A stretch of DNA of 64,000 nucleotides from Roridomyces roridus (GCA_029378245.1 JARKIF010000008.1:2046001-2110000), one strand, 5' to 3'; numbered from the stretch's first letter, positions 21,366 to 34,297 are shown. Notes: a model not told the origin generated them from the letters alone. A program made the numbers and translations.

Positions 21366-23842
21366 TTAGGGCCACCACCACCATTCCCTAATCAACGAAC
21401 ACGAAAAGATACGAGCGGTGCAAGCACCCACCTCACGTACGTAAAACACGGACTTGCTCCTCTCCCCTTTGGATCCTTGTAGGACGTACTTAGGACACAG
21501 ACATTCACCATCTACTACCACATCTACGACCCCCTACGCACGCCTCGTCTAATTGTTTTTTTTTGTATGTAGTAACTTACCTATCGCTGTATTACTTTGG
21601 TGTAGCAATAACAAATCGGTCTAATTGACTCTTGACTCTGAGTGTCGTGTGAAGATGGTCCGGAGAGGAAGCGGATCCGGAGCAAACCGGCTCTTTTCTG
21701 AACTGCTCCCTCCCTTCTCGACGAGACACTCTGAGCTTCGAGTCTTCGGCTCCTGCTCCTATATCGACTTGGATTTTGACCGGAAACTTGCCTCTCTCCT
21801 TCGACTTATTCGCGGCAAAGTCCAACTTGAAGTCGGAATCCAAGTCTCTCCAATTACCCGTTGAACAATTCCCGGGCCAACTTCAAGCCATTGCAGCTCA
21901 CTTGTCCAGTGGACTCTGGGGCAGACCGCCGCGACGTAGTCCAGATCGAAAAGTCGCCATTCAAGTCCTCCAGAGTGTTGTCTCCTTGGTCCTTTCTTCT
22001 ATTGCGCAAACCTGTCGAGACCAACGAGGCTTGGCCTTCATCGTGGTTTCCAACATTATCCAGAGACCAAGCAGACCGAAATCAAATTGCCTTTGCGAAT
22101 TGCCGCAAACACATGCTTGGAAGAGCGTCCAACTGACAAAATCGACAGACCGCAGCCTTGACAGATGCCATCTTTCAGAGGATCGCGGTGGGCTTCCGGC
22201 GACATCCCAGGTCCATCCGCAATTTAACCGTTCAAGTGACAAGAGAGATATATCTAGCAGTGAAATCGACTACCCTTCTGTTGGCGTATCGTTCCGGCGC
22301 CGAGGCCTTGGTTGCTTCCCGATTGCGAGGACCGGGACTTTGGTGTATATCTCCAATCTTCGCAGAATACAAGGAGAAATGCGAAGTCGGATTGGATCTC
22401 CTGCATCTGGTTCTTGCACCGCCGCACACAAGTTCGAAATTCTACCGCCGGCTGTACGTTTGTAGTGGAATCGAGATACCCATTCTATGCTTAATCTCGA
22501 CGAACACCGAAATCCTTCCGAGGAAAAACACGCTCGTCGGTGATTTCAAGCAAGTTGCGTGCTTCGTTCTATTGAATCGACATGCGGTCATAGCATAGCG
22601 TGTTGCGTATCGAGGGGACATGGAGGCATATCTGTACAACGGTACCGAGGGCCAGGGCTATAACATCGGCAATATCTTGGGTTTGTGGACCTTCATGCAT
22701 CTCTTCCTCCTACGCGATGTGCTGCCAGTGGGCGCCCTAGGCCTTCCGCAGAGCATCCTCGACGAACTGTCCAGTAATCGACCTTCCTCGGGCGAGCAGT
22801 GGTGAAACCTGCGGCGCGAAGACTTGATCCACGATCTACCAAGGCACTCGATGAGCTCGGGTGATCGAGACACATCCTTGGCAGGCTCCTCGTCTTTGCT
22901 GAATTCAAACCCCCGTCTTTAGGAGGCCCCGAGCGAGAGAAAAGACTCTACGAGGTGCGCGCGGCATCCTTGCATCCTTGCATCCATAGTACACCAAGTA
23001 GACCGAAGCACGCTTCCAGGAGGATAACGGTCCGCCCTATTCTTGCCCAAAGATGCTCTTGTCCTGGTCGAGTTGAGAGTTTCAGGCGGCAGGGACTGCT
23101 CTCACCGGATACTCGTCAACCGTCGCCTCTTCGAGAAATTTGAGGCAAAAATATTGTTGTATTGCTCATCCTGCCCGGTACTGCAGTCACCCGACCTTCA
23201 TCGACTTTGCCTTCCTCACACCTTATGCCGCCGCACGCCCAAATGGTCGGCCACAGCTGATACCCAGAACAGAATGAGCATATTAGGATCGCAGATAAGC
23301 CTTTTTGGGCCGGGCGCCGTAGAATGGACGTCGGAGCTACGTTAGTTGGTCCCAATAGGTCGTTATTCTACTTCACCTTTTTTCGTCATTGGTCGGAAGA
23401 AAAAGTATGTCATTCTCGAGTTCGGACCGGAGGACGTCGAGTGCCAAAATTGAGCATGCTCTGTGAGGTAGGCTTGCCAAGATGAACCTGCGGAAGGTAG
23501 GGCTTCCGCCTCGGAGTTCAATTATGGTGAAATGTCGCGATTCATTCAATCGAAGGCACACCCATGGGTTTGCGTGAGAAGAGGTGGATCAGAGTCCCCG
23601 ACGTGTGTATACAGGAATCCGAGAACCTTCGCGACCTTGTTGTTGTAGACGTCGGCAGAAGACACCATCGACGCCCGTGGAAATGCACGTCCAACTTGAT
23701 TCGGCGGTGAAAAACGGGGATCCGCTGTACACAGTATATTTATGAAGGCTTCCCGGGAAGATTGCTCCGGGCACAAGACAGTCTTTTCTGATCAAGAGTA
23801 ATAGGCACCGCTTCCAAGCGGCGCAGATCTCAAACACACGCT
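21366..23842. other. 2.5-kb region without recognisable genes
   Basis: After the 3' region of the four-TM gene I find only unconnected frames. The longest (21776-22465, 229 codons, plus) has no motif. No inverted repeats, tandem repeats or transposase motifs were noticed. It may be decayed sequence, or a non-coding locus. Confidence 0.4.
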
Positions 23843-24768
23843 TTATGGCGCGCTCGAGTCACCCGACGTATGGCTTTTTGCGCGCCGGGGTTCATCGGGG
23901 AGAACGTATTCAAACTTGCGGGAATCTATAGTGAATGTCACCGGACCCTGTAAATCCCCAATGAGTATCGGAGATGAGCGAGGAGAGACAATAGCAGGCG
24001 GCGCTGGACTGTCGACGGGAGCCGATAGGGGCATCACGAGCTTGCGAAGAACAATACCTCGTTGGTAAGGCTGACGTTCATCATTGCTCCAAACTGCCCG
24101 TCTGCGACAAGGTATGAGAAAGAGAAATAAGCACAAGACGAACTAAAACAACCTTGGATCTTCTCTGCTTTGTAACCCCGACGCAGAGTCTCTAAAAATG
24201 TCTCGTAAAGGGCCCGAGCATCTTTCGTCGGCTGACAAGATGTTGATTCGGGCTGAAGAATAGGTGCAAGACGACTAACCATGGCTTGGTGAAAATCCGG
24301 TTTGCTGCCCTTGGTCGTCTGCGCCATCAATGTGAACTGGGAGACACAGAGGATTTCGCCGTCTATATCCTTCACGCTCGTCTTCCACATTTTAGTGGAG
24401 TCAATTGTATCAGAAAACACCCGAAGAGATAGACTGTGGGGATGGATCAGCTTCCCTGACCCGCTATACTCCCACCTCTGCCGCCGCGGAAGCTTCAAGA
24501 GAGCATCGGAGCTCACAGTTTGCTTGTCAACGTCGAGACGTCGGCTTCAGTATCGTCTAATATGGAATGGGTGAGACGTTATTATAGAATCTTGATTGCC
24601 ACATAGCCTTCCTTTTCCGATACCCACAAGCACCATTAGTCCTCGGTGTATTTGAGAGATCACCTGTCCATCCACTGTGAAGCATTGGACGGGTGTAATT
24701 CAGCATTTGGCCACAATCTACTCACCGGAGACAGACGCAGAAGAGACGCGCTGAATCACTGCTCTCAT
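23843..24768 (-). CDS. DTD1: D-aminoacyl-tRNA deacylase (DTD)
   Basis: Hydrolyses D-amino acids from mischarged tRNA in the cytosol. Model: 24768..24726, 24674..24624, 24556..24517, 24433..24280, 24231..24153, 24101..24058, 23947..23843; 171 residues, phases consistent. The start MRAVIQRVSSASVSVDG is diagnostic. CVSQFTLMA holds the SQxT motif, and NEGPVTFTIDSRKFEY holds the Gly-cisPro motif that enforces D-chirality. The 48-nt intron at 24279-24232 is in frame; splicing it restores AMPTKDARALY as in human DTD1. The junction at 24624/24556 gives MVLV-DDTEAD, about four residues shorter than relatives, so it may be misplaced. Confidence 0.9.
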
Positions 24769-24875
24769 CGCTTACAGTTGAAGAAGCAATTTTGCGAGTT
24801 GGATGTCGAGATCAGAGTCGAGGAACAGAAGGTGATGGGAATCACGCGCCGATCAACACTCACTCACTGACTGCC
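24769..24875. promoter_or_regulatory. 107-bp bidirectional promoter (DTD / cyclophilin)
   Basis: The two divergent start codons are only 107 bp apart, so both housekeeping genes must share this segment. I see no TATA box on either strand. Confidence 0.6.
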
Positions 24876-25610
24876 ATGTCCCAAACTCAGTCTGTTGTAC
24901 TGGAAACGAGTCTCGGTGATGTCCAGTTTGAACTCTACTGGGACCACGCTCCACGAGTTGAGTCGTATGCATGCATTAGACGCGATGCTGACCGGGACAG
25001 ACCTGCCAAAATTTTGCTGACCTCGCCAAACGTGGCTATTACAACGGTGTCATATTTCATCGCATCATATCGGTACTCGCTCCGCACGCGTATTTCTCTA
25101 GGAGCCTTACCCAGATCTTCCAGGACTTTATGATTCAGACTGGTGATCCCACCGGAACGGGACGCGGCGGGACCAGTATCTATGGCCAAAAATTGTCAGT
25201 ACACACGCAATTCGTCAGTTCTTTTCTCACTGTCAGGGCGACCCCGCAGTGAGGATGAGATACATCCAGAGCTACGGTTCACCGGCGCAGGAATCCTGGC
25301 GATGGCCAACTCCGGACCCAATACCAATGGTAAGGAGCCTTCTTGACCGCCACAACAGGAACTCATGCGCATTTGTCATAGGCTCGCAGTTTTTCGTGAC
25401 CCTTGCGCCCACCCCCTATCTGGACAGCAAGCATACCATTTTTGGGCGAGTGAGCTCCGGGATGCGCGTGGTTCAGCGCTTGGGAGCTGTTGCAGTTGAT
25501 AATCAGGATAGGTGCGTTTCTCACCTCCCATCCCAACGACTAGTTCATGACCATGAATCCCCAGACCGCGCGAGGATGTCAAAATACATAAAGCGCGTGT
25601 AGTCGACTGA
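24876..25610 (+). CDS. Cyclophilin-type peptidyl-prolyl isomerase, PPIL1-like
   Basis: Catalyses prolyl cis-trans isomerisation; PPIL1 orthologs work in the spliceosome. Model: 24876..24956, 25001..25072, 25124..25194, 25250..25329, 25382..25511, 25565..25610; 159 residues. [69 protein letters not shown] and HTIFGRV follow the family throughout. The single-domain length and the ending [12 protein letters not shown] match PPIL1. The usual cyclosporin-binding Trp is Tyr here (TPYLDSKH, residue 114). Acceptors were chosen at 25123 and 25249 because they restore IISDFM and FEDE. Confidence 0.9.
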
Positions 25611-28600
25611 CTTTGACCAGTTGTTTCTTGGAGTTACGTCAAATGCTCAGTAAGCCAGCAGCGAAAGCCGCCGTTCTTCCAATCGTATGCGGTCCCGGGT
25701 GCCACTGGCTGGCTGTGTTGCCGTGATAGTTTATCTTGAATAAAGGTGCTTCTCGAACGCGCCGCCGGGTAGGCCCGAACTCGTATATTTCTTGCCTGCG
25801 AGCTGGCTAATCAATTCCGACCCACAATGGTTGCAGGCGAGTACCAGGGCTGGATACCTTGTTGCTCTCACAATTGTAGAGAGGGCTCTCGAAATTGTTT
25901 TTCGTGTGCGTGCTCCGACACGCGAGATAAGCTATATTAAGAGGTGAGTAAGAGGACCGAAAGAGTGGATGGATGCTACGTTGAATCCACGTCCAAGGTA
26001 AACCTTGCCCCAATTCTTGTGCTCGCCAGGTTCCAAGGGACCGCGCCAGGTCCAGCGTCGTCCTCTGCGTCATAGTGAAACGCCATTCAGGCATGGTATC
26101 GAACCCTCCAGTGTCCATCAACGCCTGCGGCCTGTAAAGCCAACGGTAGGACCTTCCACAAGTCTTTCGCCCATACGGTGTATCAAGGACCTGTCATTGT
26201 CAAGAAAGAGACTCGACTCGACGAGAGCCATGGGACCCGGGGGAACCTCGGGCATGGCTGATTCCTGGATCCGCCGATGGCGTTGCAATTCACTTGGCGG
26301 ATGGCTACTCATTCGTCGCGGCGTCCAACCTTGACCACGTTTTCATAGCGTATTATTGCCGGAGCCGCTCATTGGGGACGCTCATTAAAAAGAAGGCACA
26401 CCGGTTTTGTGGAGTGCCTGTCCATTCCTTTGGATTTTCAACATTGCCACACTCATTGGTCACTTCGGCCCGGATTCGATTCTGAGGAAGGTGATGTTGA
26501 ACTTCTTTGGGTATCGTGCGAATCATGGGTTCATGTTCTTGGTTCTTTCATTTGAGCCACTTCGGTGCCGTTTGGCTTCAACTGTGGGCACACACCGGAT
26601 GCATACCACCACCTTTTTTTTTTTTTCAAAGTTCGTTTCATTTCCGCCGTGCTGCTTGGCAACCTATCGAGCGACTGTGCTCTATTCATATCGGGAGCCT
26701 GAGGTACCGGACTCCGTTCTCAACAGTGATTATCGCCAGGCTATGTCCGCGGGTGATATGTAGATATGCTTTTGCTGTACGTGCTTCTCTGCTTATCTCG
26801 AATACCAAACAAACTGACCGAGATTTTTTTATCCTCACGTACTGCACTTTCTGCATTGATTCAATGGACCGTTATCTATTGGCTGTAATTTTCCATTCTG
26901 AGCACTCAAGCCACGCGGTCACGCCCGAGTCCAATATCTCCAGAATACATTTTGATACGCCTCGTTTTCGTCATTGCCAAGTCGCAATTCTGTGAGTGAA
27001 TTGAATGCTCGTTCATACTACGTCTACGTCGAACGTGACTTTCCGTGTTCTGCAGGCTCAAAATAGTAGCATATGGCAAGCTGTATGTAAAGCAACGAGG
27101 CTGATATTTAATAGATCAAGCATCCAGCCCTCAAACCGTGGGCTTGTCCTCGCGCGGACCGGCTTGAATGCGAGCCTGACTCGACAATTGTTAGGGCTCC
27201 TCGCGCAAATGCCGTCAGTGGGTATGTGGCCAAAAGGTCTGGCCCTTTGAGCGCTGTGAACATTGACTAGATCCTATGTCGTCGTCCATTGCATGCATGG
27301 GAGTGGGAGTCGTTGAAATCCATTACGAATTCAAGTTCATCTCCGCTTTGAATTGATACAGGCACCGAAAAATTTGTACGCGAGGATTTCTCGAGAACGG
27401 TGCCCCTTCTTGCAATTGTATTTCCTTTACATATCTTTGCCAGATGGTTGCTAACCAAGTTTTCCCTCGCTCTGCAGTAGTTCCCCGCTGGGATTCCAAT
27501 ATCCGAGAGTTCCCTCCTGCGTACACTAGCAGACCAGCGTTGCTATTCATCAACTGCGGCGTTGCGAACACCAGAGGCCGTCTTAAATTTAACCCCAGTT
27601 TGAGCTAAAATTACCCAGCAAGTGTCGTATTGCAGCCACCTACTTGGCGCACGATCGTGGCGGCCTCATTCTTACTGGCGGTACCGGCGGCGGCAGTGGT
27701 GAACAAAAAAAATAAAGGTGAATTTATCCCGGAGGGGAAACGATGAAAGGCATCCTGGCGGATTCGGCCCTTGATCTTGAGATAGGGGGTGAATCGGCGA
27801 GGCGTTTTCTTGGGAAAATCGCGTTTGATTCGACGAACCTACTTTGTAAATACGTGATAGAAGAGCCACTATCTCCGTTCCATGACGGAACCTCCACGAC
27901 TTATCCCAACGATTGAAAGCGACGGGCCGCTTCATGCCAACCGCCAAAACGAAAGGTTTGCCGGACGTATCTCAACTCGGCAATTCAGAAATACGTTTTT
28001 GCTGCGTGCTGCGGTGCTGTGATTGGGTCGTCCTGTGTGTTTGTTGGACGTGAGATTCAGTTGTCGGCAGCGCATATCTGGAGGCGATGAGCGAATGAGT
28101 TCCCTGGGAGAAACAGGGCTTATCACCATGCGCGAGAGGAGTTTGACTGAGGACTACGTATCTTGGGCCGTTTGAAACAGGGCTCGAAGCTGTCTTGGGC
28201 AGAATATGTCAAAAACGGTCCTCGGGCACTCCACGAGACCCAGTGCTGTAAGGTAGGAACGGATGAACGGCTAGAGACACGACTGGATGGTGAGAGGGAT
28301 ACACACACCTCATCCGTTACTCTGGGCTCGAGGCCGGAGTCGATTGCCTTATTTTCTTCGGTAGTTATTGCGCATCACTCGACTCCTCCAAGAGATGGAG
28401 ACTTGAGCTCCCAGGTTCACCGAGGGCTATCTGCGGGCAATTTCGGATCCGTTCCGTGCCGCAGGGGTACGTCGCCTGTGTACTAGTACTACCAAGTAGA
28501 GCCTGAGCTGAAAACGGATTTAGGCTGCAATCTAGGAACATCAGAAAGAAAGGGAGATCGCCCACGTGGACCTTGACTGCTTCTTGTTCGACGCCGGAGG

Positions 28601-29771
28601 ATGTCGAGGCTTATTTCATATTTAGCCCTGAAAAGCCTAGATCCGAGGAGAGATTGAGGACGAAATAGGCTACAGGGTTCTCAGACGTCCGGGATCTATC
28701 CAGAACGAGTCCTAGCCAATGCGAGCCACCCTTGCCACCAGTCGCATTGACAGTACAACAGGGTCAGATAGAAGATGCAAGGCTTGACTGGGGGAATGAG
28801 CTGAGTGTTTGGACTTGCGCGCGGGTGGCAGATGGAGAGGCCAGAGCGTTTAATGCATGGATGACGCTGGCTCAGAGGTCAAGTAAGTATCTTTAGCCAG
28901 GAGCGATTGGCCAATAGAGCTCCGTGGATTTCAGCACCAGATGCTGTCTACCAATGAGTGCCCATGGGAAACAAGTCCCACCAAATCGTGGCAGTGAACT
29001 TGCCATCGAGCTACAGCAAGGCCGGGCATCAGCGTGATCTGGTTGAGTATCTTTATCGCACCAAGCTGAAGGCTGGGATGTCTGAAATGGTTTTTGAACT
29101 GGGCGCATAGAGTTGAGCGATTCTGAGTGGCTGCCACTGCTCAGTAAGCATGGGGATTTTCGCATGCTGTTATAATAGGGAGGTATTAATAAAATAGACT
29201 CGATTTCCTCGAAGTCCACGAACAGAATGATTTACCCAGGTTCCAAGGCAGACGCAGAGACCCTTGCGTCGTCATTGAGACAGCTGAGCCCGTCCGAGCC
29301 CACTAGCACCTGTGGTAGATGCCCTGGTCAGACAGAGATGTCGTACACACGGCCCTGTGCGTAGGTTCGTGGATAAGGTTGGTCTTCTTCGTGGAAGAGC
29401 AGAATTTTGGTGACGGGGCGGCGCGCTTGGGCGGCCCGCCCAAGGTGATGCATCACAAGATGGCGATTGGTAATCCGGGGTAAACATCCCTTGTGCTCCT
29501 CTGCTTGCCACGCTTTCGTTCTCGCAACAGGTACCAGTGCAAAGGCTCTCTCCCGACCCACAGGAGGAGATATTTGCTCGGCATCTGTACCTCTGTTCCG
29601 TTTCCAATCCCAGGGTCAAGAATCAGATTTGGTCCTTCTCTTTTTGACCGTGGCATTACACGGATCTTTACTACTCTCTCCACTTCTTTTTCCCACCGCC
29701 CTTTCCCTCTCTACTCTTCACTCTGTATCTCCACGCGCTTCCCATTCCGAGCGACTATTGGGCGTTGACAC
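25611..29771. other. 4.2-kb region without recognisable genes
   Basis: Frames are short, unconnected and without motifs on both strands (largest 26507-26995, 162 codons). A T13 run lies near 26625. The last few hundred bases become pyrimidine-rich and probably hold the promoter of the Zn2Cys6 gene. No repeat or transposase signature noticed. Confidence 0.4.
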
Positions 29772-29838
29772 GTGAGTATCTTTTTAAGCTCTGTTCTTCT
29801 TCTTTCGTCGAGTATTGTGCTGTGCCTATATATTCAAG
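29772..29838 (+). other. Probable 5'-UTR intron of the Zn2Cys6 gene
   Basis: GTGAGT at 29772 and a pyrimidine-rich stretch ending ATTCAAG at 29838 look like a 67-nt intron ahead of the start at 29871. The frame that runs through it begins exactly at the donor. Confidence 0.4.
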
Positions 29839-29870
29839 GTGCTCACATTTACCCCCCTCCTTCATCCGCG

Positions 29871-32800
29871 ATGCCGATGTCTCCCTATTCTTATCCCTCT
29901 TACTACTCTCCTCCTCACCATTTCTCCTCGTATTCTGACACTCTGCCCTATGCACACCAGGAGATATCTCTCGAGCTCTCTATGCCCACCCAGTCCATGC
30001 AACCTCCCCCATCGCCATCCATTCCCATCGACCCCGCCTTGTCGCTCTATCCGCCCTACTACCACTCGTATCCGCCCCAGAACCAGCAGCACGTTCCTCC
30101 GCATCTGTCGGTCCACAACTACTCCTCCCCCTCTTCCCAGGGATCCGACACGATTGGAACGCCTCCAATGTACTCCTCGTCTGCCAACATAAACGGCAAA
30201 CGCCCGGGTTCCGCGGTTTCCAGTGGCACGTCCAAAAAGGCGCGGAAGGACGACGACGAAGAGTCCCTCAGCCCAATGGCGGACAAGGATGAGGGAAAGG
30301 CCAAGCCTACGCGGGGTTCACGGTACGAGATTCCATATTTTGAGTCAATAACGAGTTCTCATTCGTTTCAGGGCATGCACTGTATGCCGCCGTCTCAAAA
30401 TGAAATGCGTCGGCGCCGAGCAAGGTCCTCCGTGCAAGCGCTGCATTGCGGGCAACCACGAGTGTGTCTTTGAAGAGTCGAATCGCGGCAAGCGGTCCTC
30501 AAAGTACGGTCTTTTCCTTGCAGCCTGTCGACGCCCACTGATTAGTCACTTGACAGAAAGCACGAACTCCTCACGCGATCGCTGAGGAAAATGGAAAGGA
30601 CTTTGGACACAGTCTTGCGGTCCATCGGGAACCCGAGCCTTGCGTCGGGAATGATATCAAGGTCGCCATCGCCCTCTGCCCAGGCCACGACAACCTCTGC
30701 CTTGTTGGCCACCTCACCTTCACCTCCGCCACTATCGCGTTCTCCCCAATTCCATCGTCCGGGATCTCCTAAACTCCACTCGTTGCCGGATAACTCGTTG
30801 AATCCATTGGGCCTATTAGCTGAAGCTAGTCTGGCCAATCGCCGGGCGCATGCCACCCTACCGAGCGGTCTCGTCGCAAGGTCTGCGCACGCAGGGGAGA
30901 ACAAGGTCGGAGTCGCCAGTGACAACTATTTCAAACCTGGTTAGTTTCATTCTACCACTGCCAGCTTGACACTGAATTCTGTCCAAGGTCCCATCTCAAT
31001 ATTGCCCCTTCGCCGCCTCATGATCGAGCGTCAGGTGCAACCTGAGATGCTCAGTTTTGTCAGCACCGATGAAGTAGTGGCGTTGTTCGACATGTCAGTC
31101 TACTCTTATCCTCTCGGTACCTATGAGTCTAACTTTCTCGCTTGCAGTTACTTTGCACACATCAATGTACCCTTGTTATTCCTTCCCACGGGGCGCTGGC
31201 TGACTCGCTATATTCAGATGCACTGCAACCTTTTGGATCCCAATTTCCACACGCCCTCGTTGGTCTGCTCACGGTCCCCATTCTTATTGACTACAAGTGC
31301 GGCGTTTGTTTTTCGCATATTGCCGAATGCGGAGTTAATGCGATTCATAGTTTGCGCCATATCGAGCAAGTTCTACGATGCCAAACCTGAGCTCCATCCC
31401 AAGCTCACCGAGATGGCCAAGAAGCTGGCCTTTAGCGTCCCAGCACGCGGGTACAAGTCCCTGGAGATTGTCCAGGCCTACCTTCTGCTCGCGCTATACG
31501 GCTGTGGTGCCGTCGAGCGCTATGAGCAAGACAAGACTTGGATTCTTCTCGGCATGGCGATTCGGTGCGTCCATTTTTAAGACCCTTTTTCCCTGGGGTT
31601 TCCTCGCCATTGGAGTTGCTAGCTGACTGCTTCCATTGCAGCGTGGCGACTGACCTTAACTTGCATCGCAAGACGTCTGTGGCGAGCGACGACACTGAAG
31701 ACAGCCGTGTGCGGGACTACGAGGTGCATAATCGGGAACGCACATGGCTGCTGTGTTTCTGCTTGGACCGCAGCTTCAGTGCCCAAATGGGAAAGCCCTA
31801 CTCCATCAAAGAGGAGTGAGCCGCTTCTTTTTGCGCAATTTTTAGGGATCGCTGACACGTGGCGCACAGTTTCGTCATCAGGGATGCGGCGCAGTGGGCA
31901 CGTTCTCCAGTGGCCATTCCCACCGACGCTGGACTTGCCGCGTATGTCGTAAGTTTGCATCCGCTCCCCGACGGCCTTTTTATCTGAAGTCGTTATTCTA
32001 GGATCTTCAACGTATCATCTCGCGGAGTCTCGATTTACTGTATTCTGGGACCGACTCGTTGTCGGGGCTCCTTGAGAATTGCGACTACCTCTTGATTATC
32101 AAGACCTTTGAGACGCAGGTCCTGGCATGGCGCCAAGAACTGCCCACTTATGCTGCTCATCATGGTGAACCAGATCGTACGTGTCTTTTCTTACCCAAAT
32201 ATCTTTGCTGACCCTTGGTTCCGCAGCCGAGGCCCGGTGGGTGGAGTACCGCGGCTACATTTCACAGTACTATTTCAACTACGCCATGCTCGTGCTCAAC
32301 TCGTTTGGTCTGCAAAATGCGCTGGAGCGCGCGCCACTGAACATTGGTCACTTTTTCGCGCGATGTCACTCTTCCGCTATTGCCTGCGCGGTTCTCGTGC
32401 GAGACCAACTGGGGCCTCGGGGGTTCATGAAATACTCCCCCGATTCTCACTTTGTCCAGACTTCTTACGCCGTCCTGAGTCTTCTCAAGGTATGGCTTCT
32501 GACCTCCGTCTACTTTTTCAGGCTGACTAATCGTTTTCGTAGTTAATACGACCCGAGTTCCAGGCCTTCTTGGATCACGAGCACCAGACGATTTCTCTCG
32601 TCAAGGAAGTTGCCGATGTGCTGGACAAGATTTCCGTGAACCCCCAGCACACACCCGCGCTGTATAGCAAGTTCTTGCATGCGCTCACAGCTGCCCGGCT
32701 GGAACCGGCCACGGCGTCCACTGGTGGCTCCAAGCCTCAATCGCGGGACTCTGCGCAGGCTCACGATAGGGCTTCCCCCGATGCTCCGCAGTTCAGCAGC

Positions 32801-33256
32801 CCCGCGCCCGTGTTTAGCACTGCGGACAAGGCGTTGCTCACGTTGAATGAGTTCCAATTCGACGGCGAGATGGGACCCGTTGCGGACATGTCAACGTTCC
32901 CGCCGACGATGGCACCCCCGCCTGCGGAGGACACGCTGAGCGCGCTGAATATGGATAGTATCCTCAGTACCGGGTTCTGGGATAGCATGCTCGTTCCTGG
33001 TTAGTCCGTTTCCTTGCCATATTAGGAGCGCTGGCTTACGCATTGTATCTTAGGGTACAACTCCTTGGAAGGGCTGAGCGGTGGCTTCGTCTTTGGTGCC
33101 GGTGGCAGTGGACTGATCACGCCCTTCATTGGGCAGACACCGCTACACTCTGGGAGCAACAGCCCTGTGCGGGGTGGTGGTCAGTCTGCCGTGCTCACGC
33201 AGATGAATATAAATGCTGCCTTTCGCCATCAGGATGGTACCAAGGTGGACTCATGA
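29871..33256 (+). CDS. Zn2Cys6 transcription factor with fungal-specific TF domain
   Basis: Nuclear DNA-binding regulator. Model: 29871..30322, 30372..30503, 30557..30939, 30988..31093, 31148..31166, 31218..31296, 31351..31564, 31642..31815, 31870..31948, 32002..32176, 32227..32489, 32543..32999, 33054..33256; 911 residues, all 13 exons in phase. A Pro/Ser/Tyr-rich N-terminus and a basic KKARK segment precede the C6 cluster at 153-182 (C-x2-C-x6-C-x8-C-x2-C-x6-C), then a heptad-like helix (KHELLTRSLRKMERTLDTVL). A middle-homology domain follows (NLLDPNFHTP, TTICAISSKFYD, GMAIRVATDLNLH, NRERTWLLCFCLDRSFSAQM). Exon 5 is only 19 nt. Target genes are unknown, and no cluster of co-regulated genes is obvious nearby. 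Confidence 0.9.
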
Positions 33257-33563
33257 TGTACATATCTTTCTTGCTTACTGTCATACTCGCTCGCTATGCG
33301 AAGTACTTACTAGTGTTTATGGTTTATGTATCGGCCCATGCATAATACTCGATTCTTGCTTGTAGACTAGGTTTATATTTCTTGCCTTGGAATGGTGTCC
33401 GTTACAGTCTGTGGGAAGCGCAATTGAATGTCGGTCACGTTGTACCATGCGCGACAAGACATTCTTCTCTTGACGACCGCGTGTGGGCGCCGGGCATCTC
33501 TGACCGCCTCTTTCCTTCCTATAGGGTCGCAACACAGGGGACTTTTTTCACTCTAGCCCTGCC
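33257..33563. other. Left border of the repeated array
   Basis: 307 bp from the Zn2Cys6 stop to the first family member. From about 33523 (TAGGGTCGCAACACAGGG...) the sequence matches 36459 onward, so the duplicated block starts here or slightly earlier. Confidence 0.5.
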
Positions 33564-34297
33564 ATGACCCGCGTCCTTACTCTCTCGTTTGTGGCTCTCA
33601 GCCTTCAATGTTCGTCGTCGATGCGTCAAATTTGTTAACTTGACACTCACATTCGATTCACCGCCCCTTTTTTTAGACGTCGCCGCCCAAGTGTCTCTCA
33701 TTGTGCCTTTTGTGGATGAGCAACCTCTGAGCGCGGACGTTCTCGGTGTCGACACTGCGCTGGACCGCACGACGTGGGCGTTACATCAGGGATCGCCCAC
33801 TGGGACGTTTACTGACGATGAGGGGTCTTTTCCTGGGACAGGTATGTAACGTCGCGTCCCTCTATTAATACCTACTTACCTCTCATCTTCTCCACTCTCC
33901 AGCCACCCTCGTCGAAGGCTCGGACTACGTCTCATTCACGTACGTTCTCGTGGACGACCAGGTCACCCACACCGCGGGTGGGGTGTGTTCCATCCAAGGC
34001 GGGACAGAAATCTGCGTGGCCAACGCGGATGGGCAGGCCGCTACTGAGACTGATCCTGCAACGGCGTTTGTTGTTCAGGCCGCGGCGACGACGGGGGCTC
34101 CTGCGCCAGGGGCGAGTTCGAATTCGGCTCCTTCTGCCGCGGGCAAGAGCGGGGGCGGGGGAGCAGCTACTGGCTCGAGCCCTGATGCTAGCGCGCCCTC
34201 GGCGTCGACCAAGGATTCAGGCGCTATCCACACCACCTCTGCGGCATCTGCTTTCGCCGGCCTAATTGGCGTTGCTTTGGGTGTTTACTTTGCTTGA
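33564..34297 (+). CDS. Array member A: GPI-anchored small secreted protein (plus type)
   Basis: Model: 33564..33609, 33677..33841, 33903..34297; 201 residues. A signal peptide (about 1-19, MTRVLTLSFVALSLQYVAAQ) is split by intron 1 exactly as in the minus-strand members. The mature part carries VLGVDTALDRTTWAL, a cysteine pair CX8C (CSIQGGTEIC), then an Ala/Ser/Gly-rich stalk and a hydrophobic C-terminus (SAFAGLIGVALGVYFA) after small residues, as in GPI-anchored proteins. It converges with member B. I know no named function; a wall or surface protein is inferred. It is the only intact plus-strand copy. Confidence 0.78.

Noticed and set aside
21776..22465. 229-codon plus-strand frame in the empty region
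   Set aside because: No motif, no plausible exon partners and overlapping frames of similar quality; treated as chance.
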